Shown here piece by piece: positions 1 through 8,847 of a stretch of 64,000 nt of DNA; the first letter of the stretch is position 1, and each line of letters starts with the position of its first letter. Under the pieces are notes generated by a model. It searched no databases and was not told the origin of the DNA. It saw only the letters and a program-made list of their open reading frames with translations. The translations under genes and the position numbers were made by a program. This DNA comes from Pseudomonadota bacterium (GTDB lineage: Bacteria > Pseudomonadota > Gammaproteobacteria > Burkholderiales > Burkholderiaceae_C): assembly GCA_023442945.1 (NCBI GenBank), contig JAEZWW010000107.1, positions 62,001 to 126,000 on the forward strand, written 5' to 3'.

Positions 1-2219
1 GCAATGCCGCTGGCCAGCGCCAGGCCATCAAAGGTGCTGGTGCCGCGGCCGATTTCGTCCATCAGCACCAGCGACTGCGCGGTCGCCCCGTGCAGGATCT
101 GCGCCGCCTCGGTCATCTCCAGCATGAAAGTCGACTGCGCGTTGGCCAGATCGTCGGCCGCGCCGATGCGGGTGTGGATGGCGTCGATCGGCCCCAGCCG
201 GCAGCGCGCCGCCGGCACGTAGCTGCCGATGCTGGCCAGCAGCACGATCAGCGCCACCTGCCGCATGTAGGTGCTTTTGCCGCCCATGTTGGGGCCGGTG
301 ATGATTTGCAGCCGCGCCTTGGGGCCCAGCGCCGTGTCGTTGGCGATGAAGGGCGCGCCGGTGGTTTCCTGCAAGCGCGCTTCCACCACCGGGTGGCGGC
401 CGCCGCGGATGTCGATGCACGGCTCGCGCACGAACTCGGGCGCCTGCCAGTTCAGCGTGAGCGAGCGTTCGGCCAGCGCGGCCAAGGCATCCAGCGTGGC
501 CAGCGCGCGGGCAAAGCGCGTGAGCGCCGGCACGTGCGGCTGCAACTGGGCCAGCAGCTGTTCGTACAGCCATTTCTCGCGCGCCAGCGCGCGTTCCTGC
601 GCCGACAGCGCCTTGTCCTCAAACGCCTTCAGCTCGGGCGTGATGAAGCGCTCGGCGTTCTTCAGCGTCTGGCGACGGCGGTAGTCGTCCGGCACCTTGG
701 CGGCCTGACCCTGCGTCACTTCGATGTAGAAGCCGTGCACCTTGTTGAACTGCACGCGCAGGTTGGCGATGCCGGTGCGTTCGCGCTCGCGCGCCTCCAG
801 CGCGACCAGGAAGGCGTCGCAGTTGTCGGCGATGCCGCGCAGCTCGTCCAGCTCGGCGTCGAGCCCAGGCGCGATCACGCCGCCGTCGCGCACCAGCGCG
901 GCCGGTTCGGGAAGCAGCGCGGCCTGCAGCAGTGCCGCGGCGTCGGTGGGCGGCGCCAGGGCGACGGATATTTCACTTAAATACGGCTCTGGCCCTAGTG
1001 CGATCAGCGCGGGCAGCTCCTGTTTTTGTAGTGTCTGGCGCAGCGCGACCAGCTCGCGCGGGCGCACCTGGCCCAGCGCCAGGCGGGCGCTGATGCGCTC
1101 CACGTCGCTCGTGCCCTTGAGCAGCGTGCGCACGCGCTCGGCCAGGCCTTGTTCGCGCAGCGCAGCGATGGCGCCCAGGCGTTGCTGCGCCACGGCGCGG
1201 TCGCGCGGCGGCGACAGCAGCCAGCTTTTCAGCAGGCGGCTGCCCATGCCGGTGCGGCAGGTGTCGAGCAACGAGAACACCGTGGGCGCGTCTTCACCGC
1301 GCAGGGTCTGCGTCAGCTCCAGGTTGCGACGCGTGGTGGCGGGCAGGTCGATCAACTCGCCCGCGCGTTCCACCACCAGGCCTTGCAGGTGCGGCAGCGC
1401 GCGGCCCTGCGTGTGTTCGGCGTAGGCCAACAGCGCGGCGGCGGCGGCGTGCGCCTGGGGCAACTCCTCGGCGTGCCAGGCGGCCAGGCTCGCCGTCTGC
1501 AGCTGTTCCAACAGCTTGCGCCGGCCCAGCGCCGCGTCAAACTGCCATTCCGGCCGGTGCGTCAGGCTCGCGCCGCGGCCGTTGGCGCGCACCGCTTGCA
1601 CGCGTCGCTCCAGCGCATCGGGCGCGTCGGCGGGCAGCAGCACCTCGCTGGCGCCGATGCGTTCCAGCCAGCCAGGCAACTCATCGGTTGCACATTCGGC
1701 CAGGTGCACCTGGCCTTGCGTCACCGCCAGCCAGGCCAGGCCGCAGCGCTGGCGCGCGCCGGGGAAGACGGCCAGCAGCAGCGATTCGCTTTTGTCGGAC
1801 AGCAGCTCGGCGTCGGTCAAGGTGCCGGGTGTGACCACGCGCACCACCTTGCGCTCCACCGGCCCCTTGCTGGTGGCCACGTCGCCGACCTGCTCGCAAA
1901 TGGCGACCGATTCGCCCAGCTTGATCAAGCGCGCCAGGTAGCCGTCGACCGAATGAAAAGGCACACCCGCCATCGGGATCGGCTGCCCCGCCGACTGGCC
2001 GCGCGTGGTCAGCGTGATGTCCAGCAGCGCCGCCGCGCGCTCGGCGTCGGCGTAGAACATCTCGTAGAAATCCCCCATGCGGTAGAACAGCAGGGTGTCG
2101 GGAAAGTCGGCCTTGAGCCCGTGGTATTGGGCCATTATGGGGGTGTGACCCGCCTCTGCGGCTTTCGCGGCGGCGTCGGTCGGGGCGCGGTCGGGGGCCG
2201 CGGGGGATTTGCTCGGCAT
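1..2219 (-). CDS. mutS: DNA mismatch repair ATPase MutS (3' end outside window)
   Basis: MutS recognises base mismatches and small loops and starts methyl-directed repair. About 739 codons are visible from the ATG at 2219. The mismatch-reading Phe-x-Glu motif (FYE) is at residues 51-53. The Walker A motif GPNMGGKST lies near residue 641, and the Walker B region LVLMDEIGRGTSTFDG is close to the left edge. The last roughly 100 residues are cut off by the window boundary, not by mutation. A second ATG at 2135 would give a protein 28 residues shorter; I kept the longer form, though the extra residues look low-complexity. A copy of the dispersed palindromic element lies in frame near residues 395-416, in the lever/clamp region that varies between MutS proteins. 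The identification is very secure. Confidence 0.97.
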   Translation of the reverse strand, partial: MPSKSPAAPDRAPTDAAAKAAEAGHTPIMAQYHGLKADFPDTLLFYRMGDFYEMFYADAERAAALLDITLTTRGQSAGQPIPMAGVPFHSVDGYLARLIKLGESVAICEQVGDVATSKGPVERKVVRVVTPGTLTDAELLSDKSESLLLAVFPGARQRCGLAWLAVTQGQVHLAECATDELPGWLERIGASEVLLPADAPDALERRVQAVRANGRGASLTHRPEWQFDAALGRRKLLEQLQTASLAAWHAEELPQAHAAAAALLAYAEHTQGRALPHLQGLVVERAGELIDLPATTRRNLELTQTLRGEDAPTVFSLLDTCRTGMGSRLLKSWLLSPPRDRAVAQQRLGAIAALREQGLAERVRTLLKGTSDVERISARLALGQVRPRELVALRQTLQKQELPALIALGPEPYLSEISVALAPPTDAAALLQAALLPEPAALVRDGGVIAPGLDAELDELRGIADNCDAFLVALEARERERTGIANLRVQFNKVHGFYIEVTQGQAAKVPDDYRRRQTLKNAERFITPELKAFEDKALSAQERALAREKWLYEQLLAQLQPHVPALTRFARALATLDALAALAERSLTLNWQAPEFVREPCIDIRGGRHPVVEARLQETTGAPFIANDTALGPKARLQIITGPNMGGKSTYMRQVALIVLLASIGSYVPAARCRLGPIDAIHTRIGAADDLANAQSTFMLEMTEAAQILHGATAQSLVLMDEIGRGTSTFDGLALASGI
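971..1033 (-). repeat. Dispersed palindromic element, copy 1 (inside mutS)
   Basis: On the plus strand this reads GGCCCTAG, four bases, ATCAGCGC, three bases, CAGCT. This is the same order and spacing as the intergenic copies at 22203 and 10203. It is translated as part of MutS (peptide ELPALIALGPEPYLSEIS) without breaking the frame. Strand is given relative to the form reading AGCTG..TGCGC..GGTGG..GTAGGGCC. Confidence 0.7.
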
Positions 2220-2438
2220 GTTCGGCGCAGTGGGATGGGCAGCCCGCAGAGGCTAACGCGGGCTGATTGGCGGCGCCAGTGGTCGCGGAGGGCACGGGGC
2301 CGCCTGCAAGCCCATCATAGGCGATGGTCTTCGGGTTGGGCGCTGGCGCTCATTCAGTGGGCAAGGGCCGCAATGTGTTTTTTCACGTAGGCTGTACCGG
2401 CGACTGCGTTTAGCCTGCCAGATCACTGAGGAGAGGCC

Positions 2439-2663
2439 ATGAACGCGCTTTGTCACGATCTGGTGGCGTTGGTCGCAGCAGCCGACCCGGAGAACGGCGG
2501 CAGCGGCGTGGTCCGCTACACCGATCTGAGGGCCTTGGCCGAGCGCGCCGCCGAGCTGATGCAGCCGCGCGAACGCATGGAAATCGAGATCGAGGCGATC
2601 GAGGAGAACCTGCAGCGGCGCGACCGCGATGGCCTGAAGGCACATCCTCTGGATGCGGCGTGA
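2439..2663 (+). CDS. Small hypothetical protein, 74 aa
   Basis: I do not recognise a family. The start is well supported: GAGGAG lies about seven bases before the ATG at 2439. The protein is soluble-looking, with an alanine/leucine-rich helix at residues 1-15 and a highly charged second half (residues 42-68, rich in Glu and Arg) that looks helical. It is divergent from mutS and separated from it by about 220 bp, so it probably has its own promoter there. Codon use matches the GC-rich neighbours. No function is proposed. Confidence 0.6.
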   Translation: MNALCHDLVALVAAADPENGGSGVVRYTDLRALAERAAELMQPRERMEIEIEAIEENLQRRDRDGLKAHPLDAA

Positions 2664-2707
2664 CCTGCGACCAAGTCTGCGCAATGGGGCGCGCAGGCGC
2701 GCGCTGC

Positions 2708-2953
2708 TCAGCCCTTCTTGGACGTAGCGGCGCCGGGCGCGGCGGCCTCAAGTTGCTCGGCGGTCTGCTGCAGGGTTTGAGCGAGCGAGCGCAACTGCTG
2801 CGGCGAGAAGCCGAAGATGGGGCTTTGCGCCGCTGCGCCGGTGATATCGCCCGCAGCGGTGAGGTACTCGATCTGGACCAGGCCGATCTGGTGCGTCGGC
2901 GCTTGGCTGATGCCCCAACGGACGACGGGAAGCACGGGGTTGTTGGTTGCCAT
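2708..2953 (-). CDS. Small hypothetical protein, 81 aa
   Basis: The chosen start is the ATG at 2953 (MATNNPVLPVVRWGISQ); the open frame runs further upstream but that extension looks like an out-of-frame shadow of the neighbour. The protein has a beta-rich first half and an amphipathic helix with QQL/LAQTLQQ spacing at residues 48-68, then an Ala/Pro/Lys tail. It is convergent with the 2439 gene and lies just downstream of the FUSC-type gene on the same strand. No family is recognised. Confidence 0.55.
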   Translation of the reverse strand: MATNNPVLPVVRWGISQAPTHQIGLVQIEYLTAAGDITGAAAQSPIFGFSPQQLRSLAQTLQQTAEQLEAAAPGAATSKKG

Positions 2954-3011
2954 GGGCGGAAATCTTTGCGACAGCTGAAAGTGAACCAAACATTGTAGAA
3001 GGCGGCGGTGC

Positions 3012-5360
3012 TCAGGTGGCCGCGCCAGTCGTCTCGCGTGAACTGGGTGGTTGTGGCACACCGGCGCTCAGTTCGCCCAACACCCCCAGCGCGTCGCCGC
3101 GCACCCGCTTCGCCAAGGCTTCCGACAGCGCCAGGCGGCGCAGCAGCCAGGGGCTGGCGTCCTGGTGGTAGGGGTCGGGCAGGGTTTCGGGGACGGCGGG
3201 CAAGGACGGGTCCAACTCGACCGGGCGTTGCGGGGCGCCGCTTTCCGGCGTTGGTTCGGGGCCCAAGGTCAGGGCGTGCTGGATCTGCACCGCCGCCAGG
3301 GCCAATGGTTCGCGCAGCGTGTCCAGGCGCAGGCGGTCGCGGCGCAGGAGCATCAGGGACTGGATGGCGCTCAGCTGTCCCAGCAGTTGGTAGCTGTGGC
3401 CTTGCAGTTGCTCCAGCAGCGCCAAGGGCGGTTGCACGGCGCGCGGCTCCGACAGGGCGCGGGCAGTGGCTTGCACCAGGGCGGACAGCGCGTCGTAGGC
3501 TTCGCGTCGGGCCAGGCGCCAGGTCAGTTCGGACTCGGTGTCGATGGCTTCCAGCGGGGCCACGCTCAACGACTGGCGGGCGTGCTGCTCCAGGGCTTTC
3601 AGCACGCGCCGCACCAGGTTGGCGAGTTGGCCGCGTTCCCACGAGGGCAGCACGTAGGCGAACGCCCAGGCGATGCCGGCCCCCAGCAAGGTGTCGCCCA
3701 CGCGCTCAAAAAAGGCGAAGGTGGTGCTGCCGCCCACGTGCAGCAGATGCGCCTGCACCAGGCCCATGACCGAGGCCGCGATCGCCGTGACCACGTAGCG
3801 CCGCAGGGCGAAGCCGTGGGCAACCCCCTGCGACACCGTCACCGCCAGCAGCAGCACAAAGCCCGGTGGCTGCAGCGCCAGCAGGCCAGTGGCGACCAGG
3901 CTGCCGATCAGGGTGCCGGCCACGCGCTGGTTGCGCCGCTCCAGCGTTTGCGCCAGGCTGCCACGCAGCACGACGACGATGGTCAGCAGGATCCAGTAGG
4001 CGTGCGAACCCCAGGGCAGCAGCACCGCGATGGTGTAACCGGTGCCCACGGCCAGCGCGGCGCGCACGGCGTGGCGCAGGGCGGGCTGGCGCCAATGCCA
4101 GACCGTGAGGAAGGGCTGCAGCGACCAGTCGGTGGGGCTGACAAACAGGCGCCAGCTGTCGCGCACCACGGCCAGATCGGGCATGGCCTCGCCGCGCGCG
4201 AGCAGGCTGAGGCGCTGCACGGCGTTGTTCTGGTGTTCAATGCGAAAGCTCACGCCGCGCAGCAAGGCGTGGCGCGCGGCGCTGTCGGCGTCGTTGTCGG
4301 CCTCGGCATTGGCATTGGCATTGGCATTGGCATTGGCCGCCGCCTGTGCTTCCAGGCGCAACGCGGCCAGGCGGTCGCGGTGGTCGGTGGCGATGGGCGG
4401 ACGGCGGCGCAGCAGCAGGTCGTCGGCCAGGTAGGCGACTTCGCGCGCCATCTGGCGGTAGATATCGGCGATTTCTTCCAGCGCGTGCGCGTGGCCGGCC
4501 GCTTCGCGCACGCGGTCCAGGTCCAGCTCGCTGGCGACCAGGTGGTCACGCATTTCCAGCACCACCAGCAGCATGCCGGCCAGCCGCTGGCGGCGTGGCG
4601 TGTTGGGCGATTCCAGCACCACGTCGCGCGTCGACTGCAGCTGGTCGGCCAGGGCGGCCTGGCGCTTGAGCAGCTCGCTCAGGCCGGCGGCCGAATCGGA
4701 CGCGACCTCGTCGGGCGCCGGCGCCCCGTCGGCCCGGGGTGACACCCGGCGCGCGTGGGCGCGCAGCAAGGCGGACACCGCCAGCAGCAGATCGGCCGTC
4801 AGCTGCGTGCGGTAGCGCCCGTTGAGCAGCAGGTTGGCCACCACCGAATACAGCACGTACAGGCCCGCGCCCAGGCCGCAGTACAGCGTGCGCAGCAGCA
4901 CCTGCTCGGTCCCGCTGGCGGCCGGCAGCGACATGGCGAACACCACCGCCAGCATCACGCCGATGGCCACCGGCGCACCGCGCTTGCCCCAGGCCATGCC
5001 CAGGAACACGACGAAGGTGGCGGGCACCAGGAACAGGCCGAGTGCCAGCGGGTGGTTTTCCAGCGCCAGCACGGCGGCGAACAGCGGCACGCCGATCAGC
5101 GGGCCGACCACCATGTGCGCCAGCTTGCCGCGGCGCGGGCCGACCACGTCGGGTGCGAGCGCGGCGATGACGCCCACCGTCGCCACCGCGGCCGCTTCCG
5201 ACCCCAGCAGGGCCAGCACCGTGGTCGACACCAGAAACAACCCGAACGCGCAGGACGCGCCGTTGAGCACGTAGTAGCTCAGCGCCACGCGCAGAAAGCG
5301 GCGGTGGCGCTCGCTGATCCAGCGGCGGATCTGCTCGGGCTGCAGGGGTGGGCTGTTCAT
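3012..5360 (-). CDS. FUSC-family inner-membrane protein (YccS/AaeB-like)
   Basis: A 782-aa membrane protein with the fusaric-acid-resistance/YccS layout: a first hydrophobic block of about six helices (residues 20-195), a cytoplasmic segment (195-395), a second hydrophobic block (400-550) and a soluble C-terminal region. Family members are linked to efflux of aromatic acids, but the substrate cannot be read from sequence. The start at 5360 (MNSPPLQPEQIRRWISERH) is chosen because the upstream extension is low-complexity and overlaps the divergent greB leader. The cytoplasmic segment contains an Ala-Asn dipeptide run coded by a hexanucleotide repeat at 4305-4337. Confidence 0.85.
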   Translation of the reverse strand: MNSPPLQPEQIRRWISERHRRFLRVALSYYVLNGASCAFGLFLVSTTVLALLGSEAAAVATVGVIAALAPDVVGPRRGKLAHMVVGPLIGVPLFAAVLALENHPLALGLFLVPATFVVFLGMAWGKRGAPVAIGVMLAVVFAMSLPAASGTEQVLLRTLYCGLGAGLYVLYSVVANLLLNGRYRTQLTADLLLAVSALLRAHARRVSPRADGAPAPDEVASDSAAGLSELLKRQAALADQLQSTRDVVLESPNTPRRQRLAGMLLVVLEMRDHLVASELDLDRVREAAGHAHALEEIADIYRQMAREVAYLADDLLLRRRPPIATDHRDRLAALRLEAQAAANANANANANAEADNDADSAARHALLRGVSFRIEHQNNAVQRLSLLARGEAMPDLAVVRDSWRLFVSPTDWSLQPFLTVWHWRQPALRHAVRAALAVGTGYTIAVLLPWGSHAYWILLTIVVVLRGSLAQTLERRNQRVAGTLIGSLVATGLLALQPPGFVLLLAVTVSQGVAHGFALRRYVVTAIAASVMGLVQAHLLHVGGSTTFAFFERVGDTLLGAGIAWAFAYVLPSWERGQLANLVRRVLKALEQHARQSLSVAPLEAIDTESELTWRLARREAYDALSALVQATARALSEPRAVQPPLALLEQLQGHSYQLLGQLSAIQSLMLLRRDRLRLDTLREPLALAAVQIQHALTLGPEPTPESGAPQRPVELDPSLPAVPETLPDPYHQDASPWLLRRLALSEALAKRVRGDALGVLGELSAGVPQPPSSRETTGAAT
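4305..4337. repeat. In-frame hexanucleotide tandem repeat (GGCATT)5
   Basis: Five perfect GGCATT units followed by GGC code on the minus strand for an alternating Ala-Asn run near residues 341-352 of the FUSC-type protein. Slippage by one unit adds or removes two residues and keeps the frame. Confidence 0.9.
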
Positions 5361-5556
5361 GACCAGGGGTGCACCCGCGCAGGGCTGCCAGGGCCACGAA
5401 GCGCGCGGTACGCGGGGCGGAGAGCGGTGGCGGCGATGGGGCAGGGCACGGCGAGCGGGTGCGGTGGGTCGGCGGCCTGGCGCGGTCAAAACCGAAGGCA
5501 TTCGCGCGCCAGCGCCAGAGCGGGGCATTGTCCCACGGCGGTCTATCATGGGCCGC

Positions 5557-6123
5557 ATGAACAAGGCATTCACCCGTGAGCGCGACGGGGAGGACGAAGA
5601 CGACGACATCGCGCTGCCGCCGCTGCCTGCGGGCGGCAAGAACTACATCACGCCCGCCGGTTACGCCCGTCTGCGCGGCGAGTTGCTGACCCTGATCGAC
5701 GACGAGCGCCCCAAGGTGGTGGAAGCGGTGCACTGGGCCGCCAAAAACGGCGACCGCAGCGAAAACGGCGATTACCTGTACGGCAAGAAGCGCCTGCGCG
5801 AGATCGACCGGCGCATCCGCTTTCTGACCAAGCGGCTGGAGATCGCCGAAGTGACCGACCCCAGCGCCCACCACGGCGGCGAGCAGGTGTTCTTCGGCGC
5901 GACCGTCACCTACGCGGACGAGGACGGTGAGGAGCGCACCGTGACCATCAAAGGCATCGACGAAGCCGAAAGCGCGCAGGGCGAGGTCAGCTGGATCAGC
6001 CCGATCGCCCGCACCTTGCTGCGCGCCCGCGTGGGCGACGTGCTGCAACTGCCCACGCCCGCGGGCACGCACGAGATCGAGGTGGTGGCGGTGGATTACC
6101 CCGCGCCGGCGGCGGACAGTTGA
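5557..6123 (+). CDS. greB: Transcription elongation factor GreB
   Basis: GreB binds in the RNA polymerase secondary channel and stimulates cleavage of backtracked transcripts. The 188-aa protein has an acidic N-terminal tract (DGEDEDDD), then the GreA/GreB coiled coil with the basic patch KNGDRSENGDYLYGKKRLRE, and a C-terminal FKBP-like domain containing VSWISPIARTLLRARVGD. The long helical N-terminal domain with GDYLYGKK fits GreB better than GreA. The start MNKAFTRE at 5557 is usual for GreB; an ATG three codons upstream (5548) is possible. It is divergent from the FUSC-type gene. Confidence 0.93.
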   Translation: MNKAFTRERDGEDEDDDIALPPLPAGGKNYITPAGYARLRGELLTLIDDERPKVVEAVHWAAKNGDRSENGDYLYGKKRLREIDRRIRFLTKRLEIAEVTDPSAHHGGEQVFFGATVTYADEDGEERTVTIKGIDEAESAQGEVSWISPIARTLLRARVGDVLQLPTPAGTHEIEVVAVDYPAPAADS

Positions 6124-6144
6124 CGCCTTTTCGGTGACTCATTC

Positions 6145-6208
6145 GCTATGAATTGAGTAGCTGCTTGCGCTGGTGGTTGTAGGGCCATCGGCCAAAAACA
6201 CTTGAAAT
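6145..6208 (+). repeat. Dispersed palindromic element, copy 2
   Basis: Contains GCTATGAAT, GTAGCTGCTTGCGC, GGTGGTTGTAGGGCCA and GGCCAAAAA followed by CTTGAAA. It fills most of the gap between the convergent greB and spoT genes and may serve as a bidirectional terminator there. Confidence 0.85.
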
Positions 6209-6257
6209 GAACGGTGCGCGGGCACTCTGCGGCCGCGCGGGGCGCCGAACGGCGTGA

Positions 6258-8501
6258 TCAGCTCACGCCGCTGCCCGTGGGCATGATGCGCGCCGCGCGC
6301 AGCACCGACTGCGTGCGCTTCAAGTGGCGCAGCACCGTGTCCAGGTGGGCGCGGTCGCGCACGGTGATGACAAAGCGCAAGTCCAGCGCCTCTTGCGCGC
6401 TTTCATCGGCCATGCCCAGGTGGATGATGTCCGCTTCGGCGCTGGCCAGGGCCGCGGCCACGCGCGCCAGCACGCCTTTGCCATTGACCACGGTGACGAT
6501 GATGCCGACCTCGAACTGGCGCACCGGCTCGTCCGCCCAGGCCACGGTGATGAAGCGCTCGGCGTCCTTGTGCTGCAGGCGGCGCGCCACAGCGCATTCG
6601 TCGGTGTGCACCACCAGGCCTTCGCCGCGGCCCAGGTAGCCCAACACGCCGTCGCCCGGGATAGGGCGGCAGCAGGTGGCGTACTTGACCGACATGTTCT
6701 CGGCCCCGTCCAGGATCACGGCGCCTTGCGACAGGTTTTCGTGCGCGGTGAAGCGCTCGCGCGTCAACAGCAGCGCGTCGGGCTTGATGCCTTCGGCTGC
6801 CAGCAGCGTGACCAGGCGCTTGGCCACCATATTGGCGCTGCGCTTGCCCAGGCCGATGTCGGTCATCATCTCGTCGCGGGTGCGGTTGCCGGTGAAGCGC
6901 AACAGCTTGTCCCACAAGGGTTTTTCACCACTGTCTTTGCCGGGCGGCTGGCCCAGCCCTTCGGCACGCAGCGCCTGCGCCAGCAGCTTTTCGCCCAAGT
7001 CGCGCGATTCGTCCTGCGCCAGGCTCTTGAGGTGGCTGCGGATGCGCGATCGCGCCCGCCCGGTGCGCACAAAGCCCAGCCAAGCCGGGTTGGGGCTGGA
7101 CACGGGGGCGGTGATGATCTCGATCACGTCGCCGTTGGCCAGTTCGCTGCGCAGCGGCACTTGCTCGCCATTGACCTTGGCCGCCACCGTGTCGTCGCCA
7201 ATGTTGCTGTGGATGGCGTAGGCAAAGTCGACCACGGTGGCGCCCTGCGGCAGCGCCATGATCTGGCCCTTGGGCGTGAACACGTAGACCGCGTCCGGCA
7301 CCAGGTCCACCTTGATGTGGTCCCAGAACTCGGCCGCGTCGCGCGTCTCGTTCTGGATGTCCAGCAGCGACTGCAGCCACTGCGTGCCCAACTCGTCGCT
7401 GGCGCCGCTGTCGCCCTGGTTGACTTTGTACAGCCAGTGCGCGGCCACGCCGGCTTCGGCCACCAGGTCCATGGCTTCGGTGCGGATCTGGAATTCGATG
7501 TTCACGCTGGCCGGGCCGACCAGCGTGGTGTGCAAGGACTGGTAGCCATTGACCTTGGGCATGGCGATGTAGTCCTTGAAGCGCCCCGGCACCGGCTTGT
7601 ACAGCTGGTGCAGCAAGCCCATGGTGGTGTAGCACTCCACCACGTGCGGCACGATCACGCGCACGCCGTACAAGTCGTTGACCTGCGCGAAGGACAGGTG
7701 CTTGTCGTCCATCTTGGTGTAGATGGAATACAGCGTCTTCTCGCGCCCGACGATGCGCGCCGTCAGGCCCGCCTGGCTCAGCTGGTCCTGAACCTCCTGG
7801 CCCACCTTCTGGATCAGGTCGCGGCGGCGCTGGCGCGCCTTGTTCAGCGCCTTGGCCAGCACGCTGTAGCGCCAGGGTTTGAGGTGGCGGAAGGCCAGGT
7901 CCTGCAACTCGCGGTAGGTCTGGTTCAGGCCCAGGCGGTGCGCGATGGGGGCGTAGATCTCCAGCGTTTCCGCGCTGATGCGGCCCCACTTGCTGCGCGG
8001 CATATCGCCCATGGTGCGCATGTTGTGGGTGCGGTCGGCCAGCTTGATGAGGATGACGCGCACATCGCGCGCCATGGCCAGCAGCATCTTGCGGAAGGAC
8101 TCGGCCTGGCCTTCTTCGCGCGTGCTGAACTGCAGTTTGTCCAGCTTGGTCAGGCCGTCGACCAGGTCGGCAACGGAGGGGCCAAACTGTTCCACCAGAT
8201 CGGCCTTGGTGACGCCGCAGTCTTCCATGGCGTCGTGCAGCAGCGCGGCCATCAGCGCGTGCGCGTCCAGCTTCCATTCGGCGCACTGGGCGGCGACGGC
8301 GATCGGGTGGGTGATGTAGGGCTCGCCGCTGTGGCGCATCTGGCCCAGGTGGGCGGTGTCGGCGAAGCGGTAGGCGCGGCGCACCAGTTCGCGGTCGTCA
8401 GGGCCCAGGTAGTCGAGCTTGCTCTCCAGCGCGGCAAAGCTGGCGGCGGCGGCGTTGGCCGCGGCCAGCGGTTGTTCGATGGGAGGCAGGACCGAGCTCA
8501 T
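6258..8501 (-). CDS. spoT: Bifunctional (p)ppGpp synthetase/hydrolase SpoT/RelA
   Basis: This 747-aa stringent-response enzyme makes and degrades (p)ppGpp. An intact HD hydrolase domain is present (HSGEPYITHP around residues 57-66 and the ALLHDAMED motif with the HD pair at 89-90). The synthetase domain contains YSIYTKMDDKHLSFAQVNDL. The TGS domain (VYVFTPKGQIMALPQGATV) follows near residue 410, and a C-terminal ACT domain (TVVNGKGVLARVAAALASAEA) follows near 675. Intact HD residues argue for the bifunctional form rather than a synthetase-only RelA. It lies downstream of gmk and rpoZ on the same strand, the usual proteobacterial order, but a hairpin terminator separates rpoZ from spoT, so it may also have its own promoter. 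Confidence 0.96.
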   Translation of the reverse strand: MSSVLPPIEQPLAAANAAAASFAALESKLDYLGPDDRELVRRAYRFADTAHLGQMRHSGEPYITHPIAVAAQCAEWKLDAHALMAALLHDAMEDCGVTKADLVEQFGPSVADLVDGLTKLDKLQFSTREEGQAESFRKMLLAMARDVRVILIKLADRTHNMRTMGDMPRSKWGRISAETLEIYAPIAHRLGLNQTYRELQDLAFRHLKPWRYSVLAKALNKARQRRRDLIQKVGQEVQDQLSQAGLTARIVGREKTLYSIYTKMDDKHLSFAQVNDLYGVRVIVPHVVECYTTMGLLHQLYKPVPGRFKDYIAMPKVNGYQSLHTTLVGPASVNIEFQIRTEAMDLVAEAGVAAHWLYKVNQGDSGASDELGTQWLQSLLDIQNETRDAAEFWDHIKVDLVPDAVYVFTPKGQIMALPQGATVVDFAYAIHSNIGDDTVAAKVNGEQVPLRSELANGDVIEIITAPVSSPNPAWLGFVRTGRARSRIRSHLKSLAQDESRDLGEKLLAQALRAEGLGQPPGKDSGEKPLWDKLLRFTGNRTRDEMMTDIGLGKRSANMVAKRLVTLLAAEGIKPDALLLTRERFTAHENLSQGAVILDGAENMSVKYATCCRPIPGDGVLGYLGRGEGLVVHTDECAVARRLQHKDAERFITVAWADEPVRQFEVGIIVTVVNGKGVLARVAAALASAEADIIHLGMADESAQEALDLRFVITVRDRAHLDTVLRHLKRTQSVLRAARIMPTGSGVS

Positions 8502-8548
8502 AACCCCCCGAATTTAACCCGGTTGTCATCTGGCCGTGGTGGCCCATG

Positions 8549-8574
8549 AAAAAGGGCGCCTCGCGGGCGCCCTT
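8549..8574 (-). terminator. Rho-independent terminator after rpoZ
   Basis: A perfect 9-bp stem (AAGGGCGCC at 8552-8560 pairing with GGCGCCCTT at 8566-8574) with a five-base loop. Read on the minus strand, the stem is followed by five T. It lies between rpoZ and spoT and should reduce read-through into spoT. Confidence 0.75.
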
Positions 8575-8620
8575 ATCGGGGTTTTCGGGCCGCCAGCGGC
8601 CTGCAAAGCGTGGCCTGAAA

Positions 8621-8821
8621 TCAGGGCACTTTCTTGAGCATTTCCAGGCCGACCTTGCCGGCGGCGATCTCGCGCAGCGCGGTCACGGCGGGCTTGTTGC
8701 GCGCTTCGATCTTGGGCGTGTGGCCCTGGCTCAGCATGCGGGCGCGGTAGGTCGCGGCCAGCACCAGCTGGAAACGGTTGGGGATTTGCTCGAGGCAGTC
8801 TTCGACGGTGATGCGGGCCAT
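8621..8821 (-). CDS. rpoZ: RNA polymerase omega subunit
   Basis: Omega (66 aa) helps assemble RNA polymerase by chaperoning the beta-prime subunit and takes part in ppGpp binding. The sequence opens MARITVEDCLEQIPNRFQLV and contains the conserved helix AATYRARML. Length is normal for short betaproteobacterial omega proteins. The start at 8821 is chosen over an upstream in-frame codon at 8851 because the protein family begins at MARIT. It is 26 bp downstream of gmk and closely linked to spoT. Confidence 0.95.
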   Translation of the reverse strand: MARITVEDCLEQIPNRFQLVLAATYRARMLSQGHTPKIEARNKPAVTALREIAAGKVGLEMLKKVP

Positions 8822-8847
8822 GGCGGTGGTGCAGCTGGGCAGCTGTG

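Noticed and set aside
3051..4742. Open frame of 563 codons on the plus strand
   Set aside because: Antisense to the FUSC-type gene, which has coherent membrane helices; the plus-strand translation is low-complexity Gly/Gln/His.
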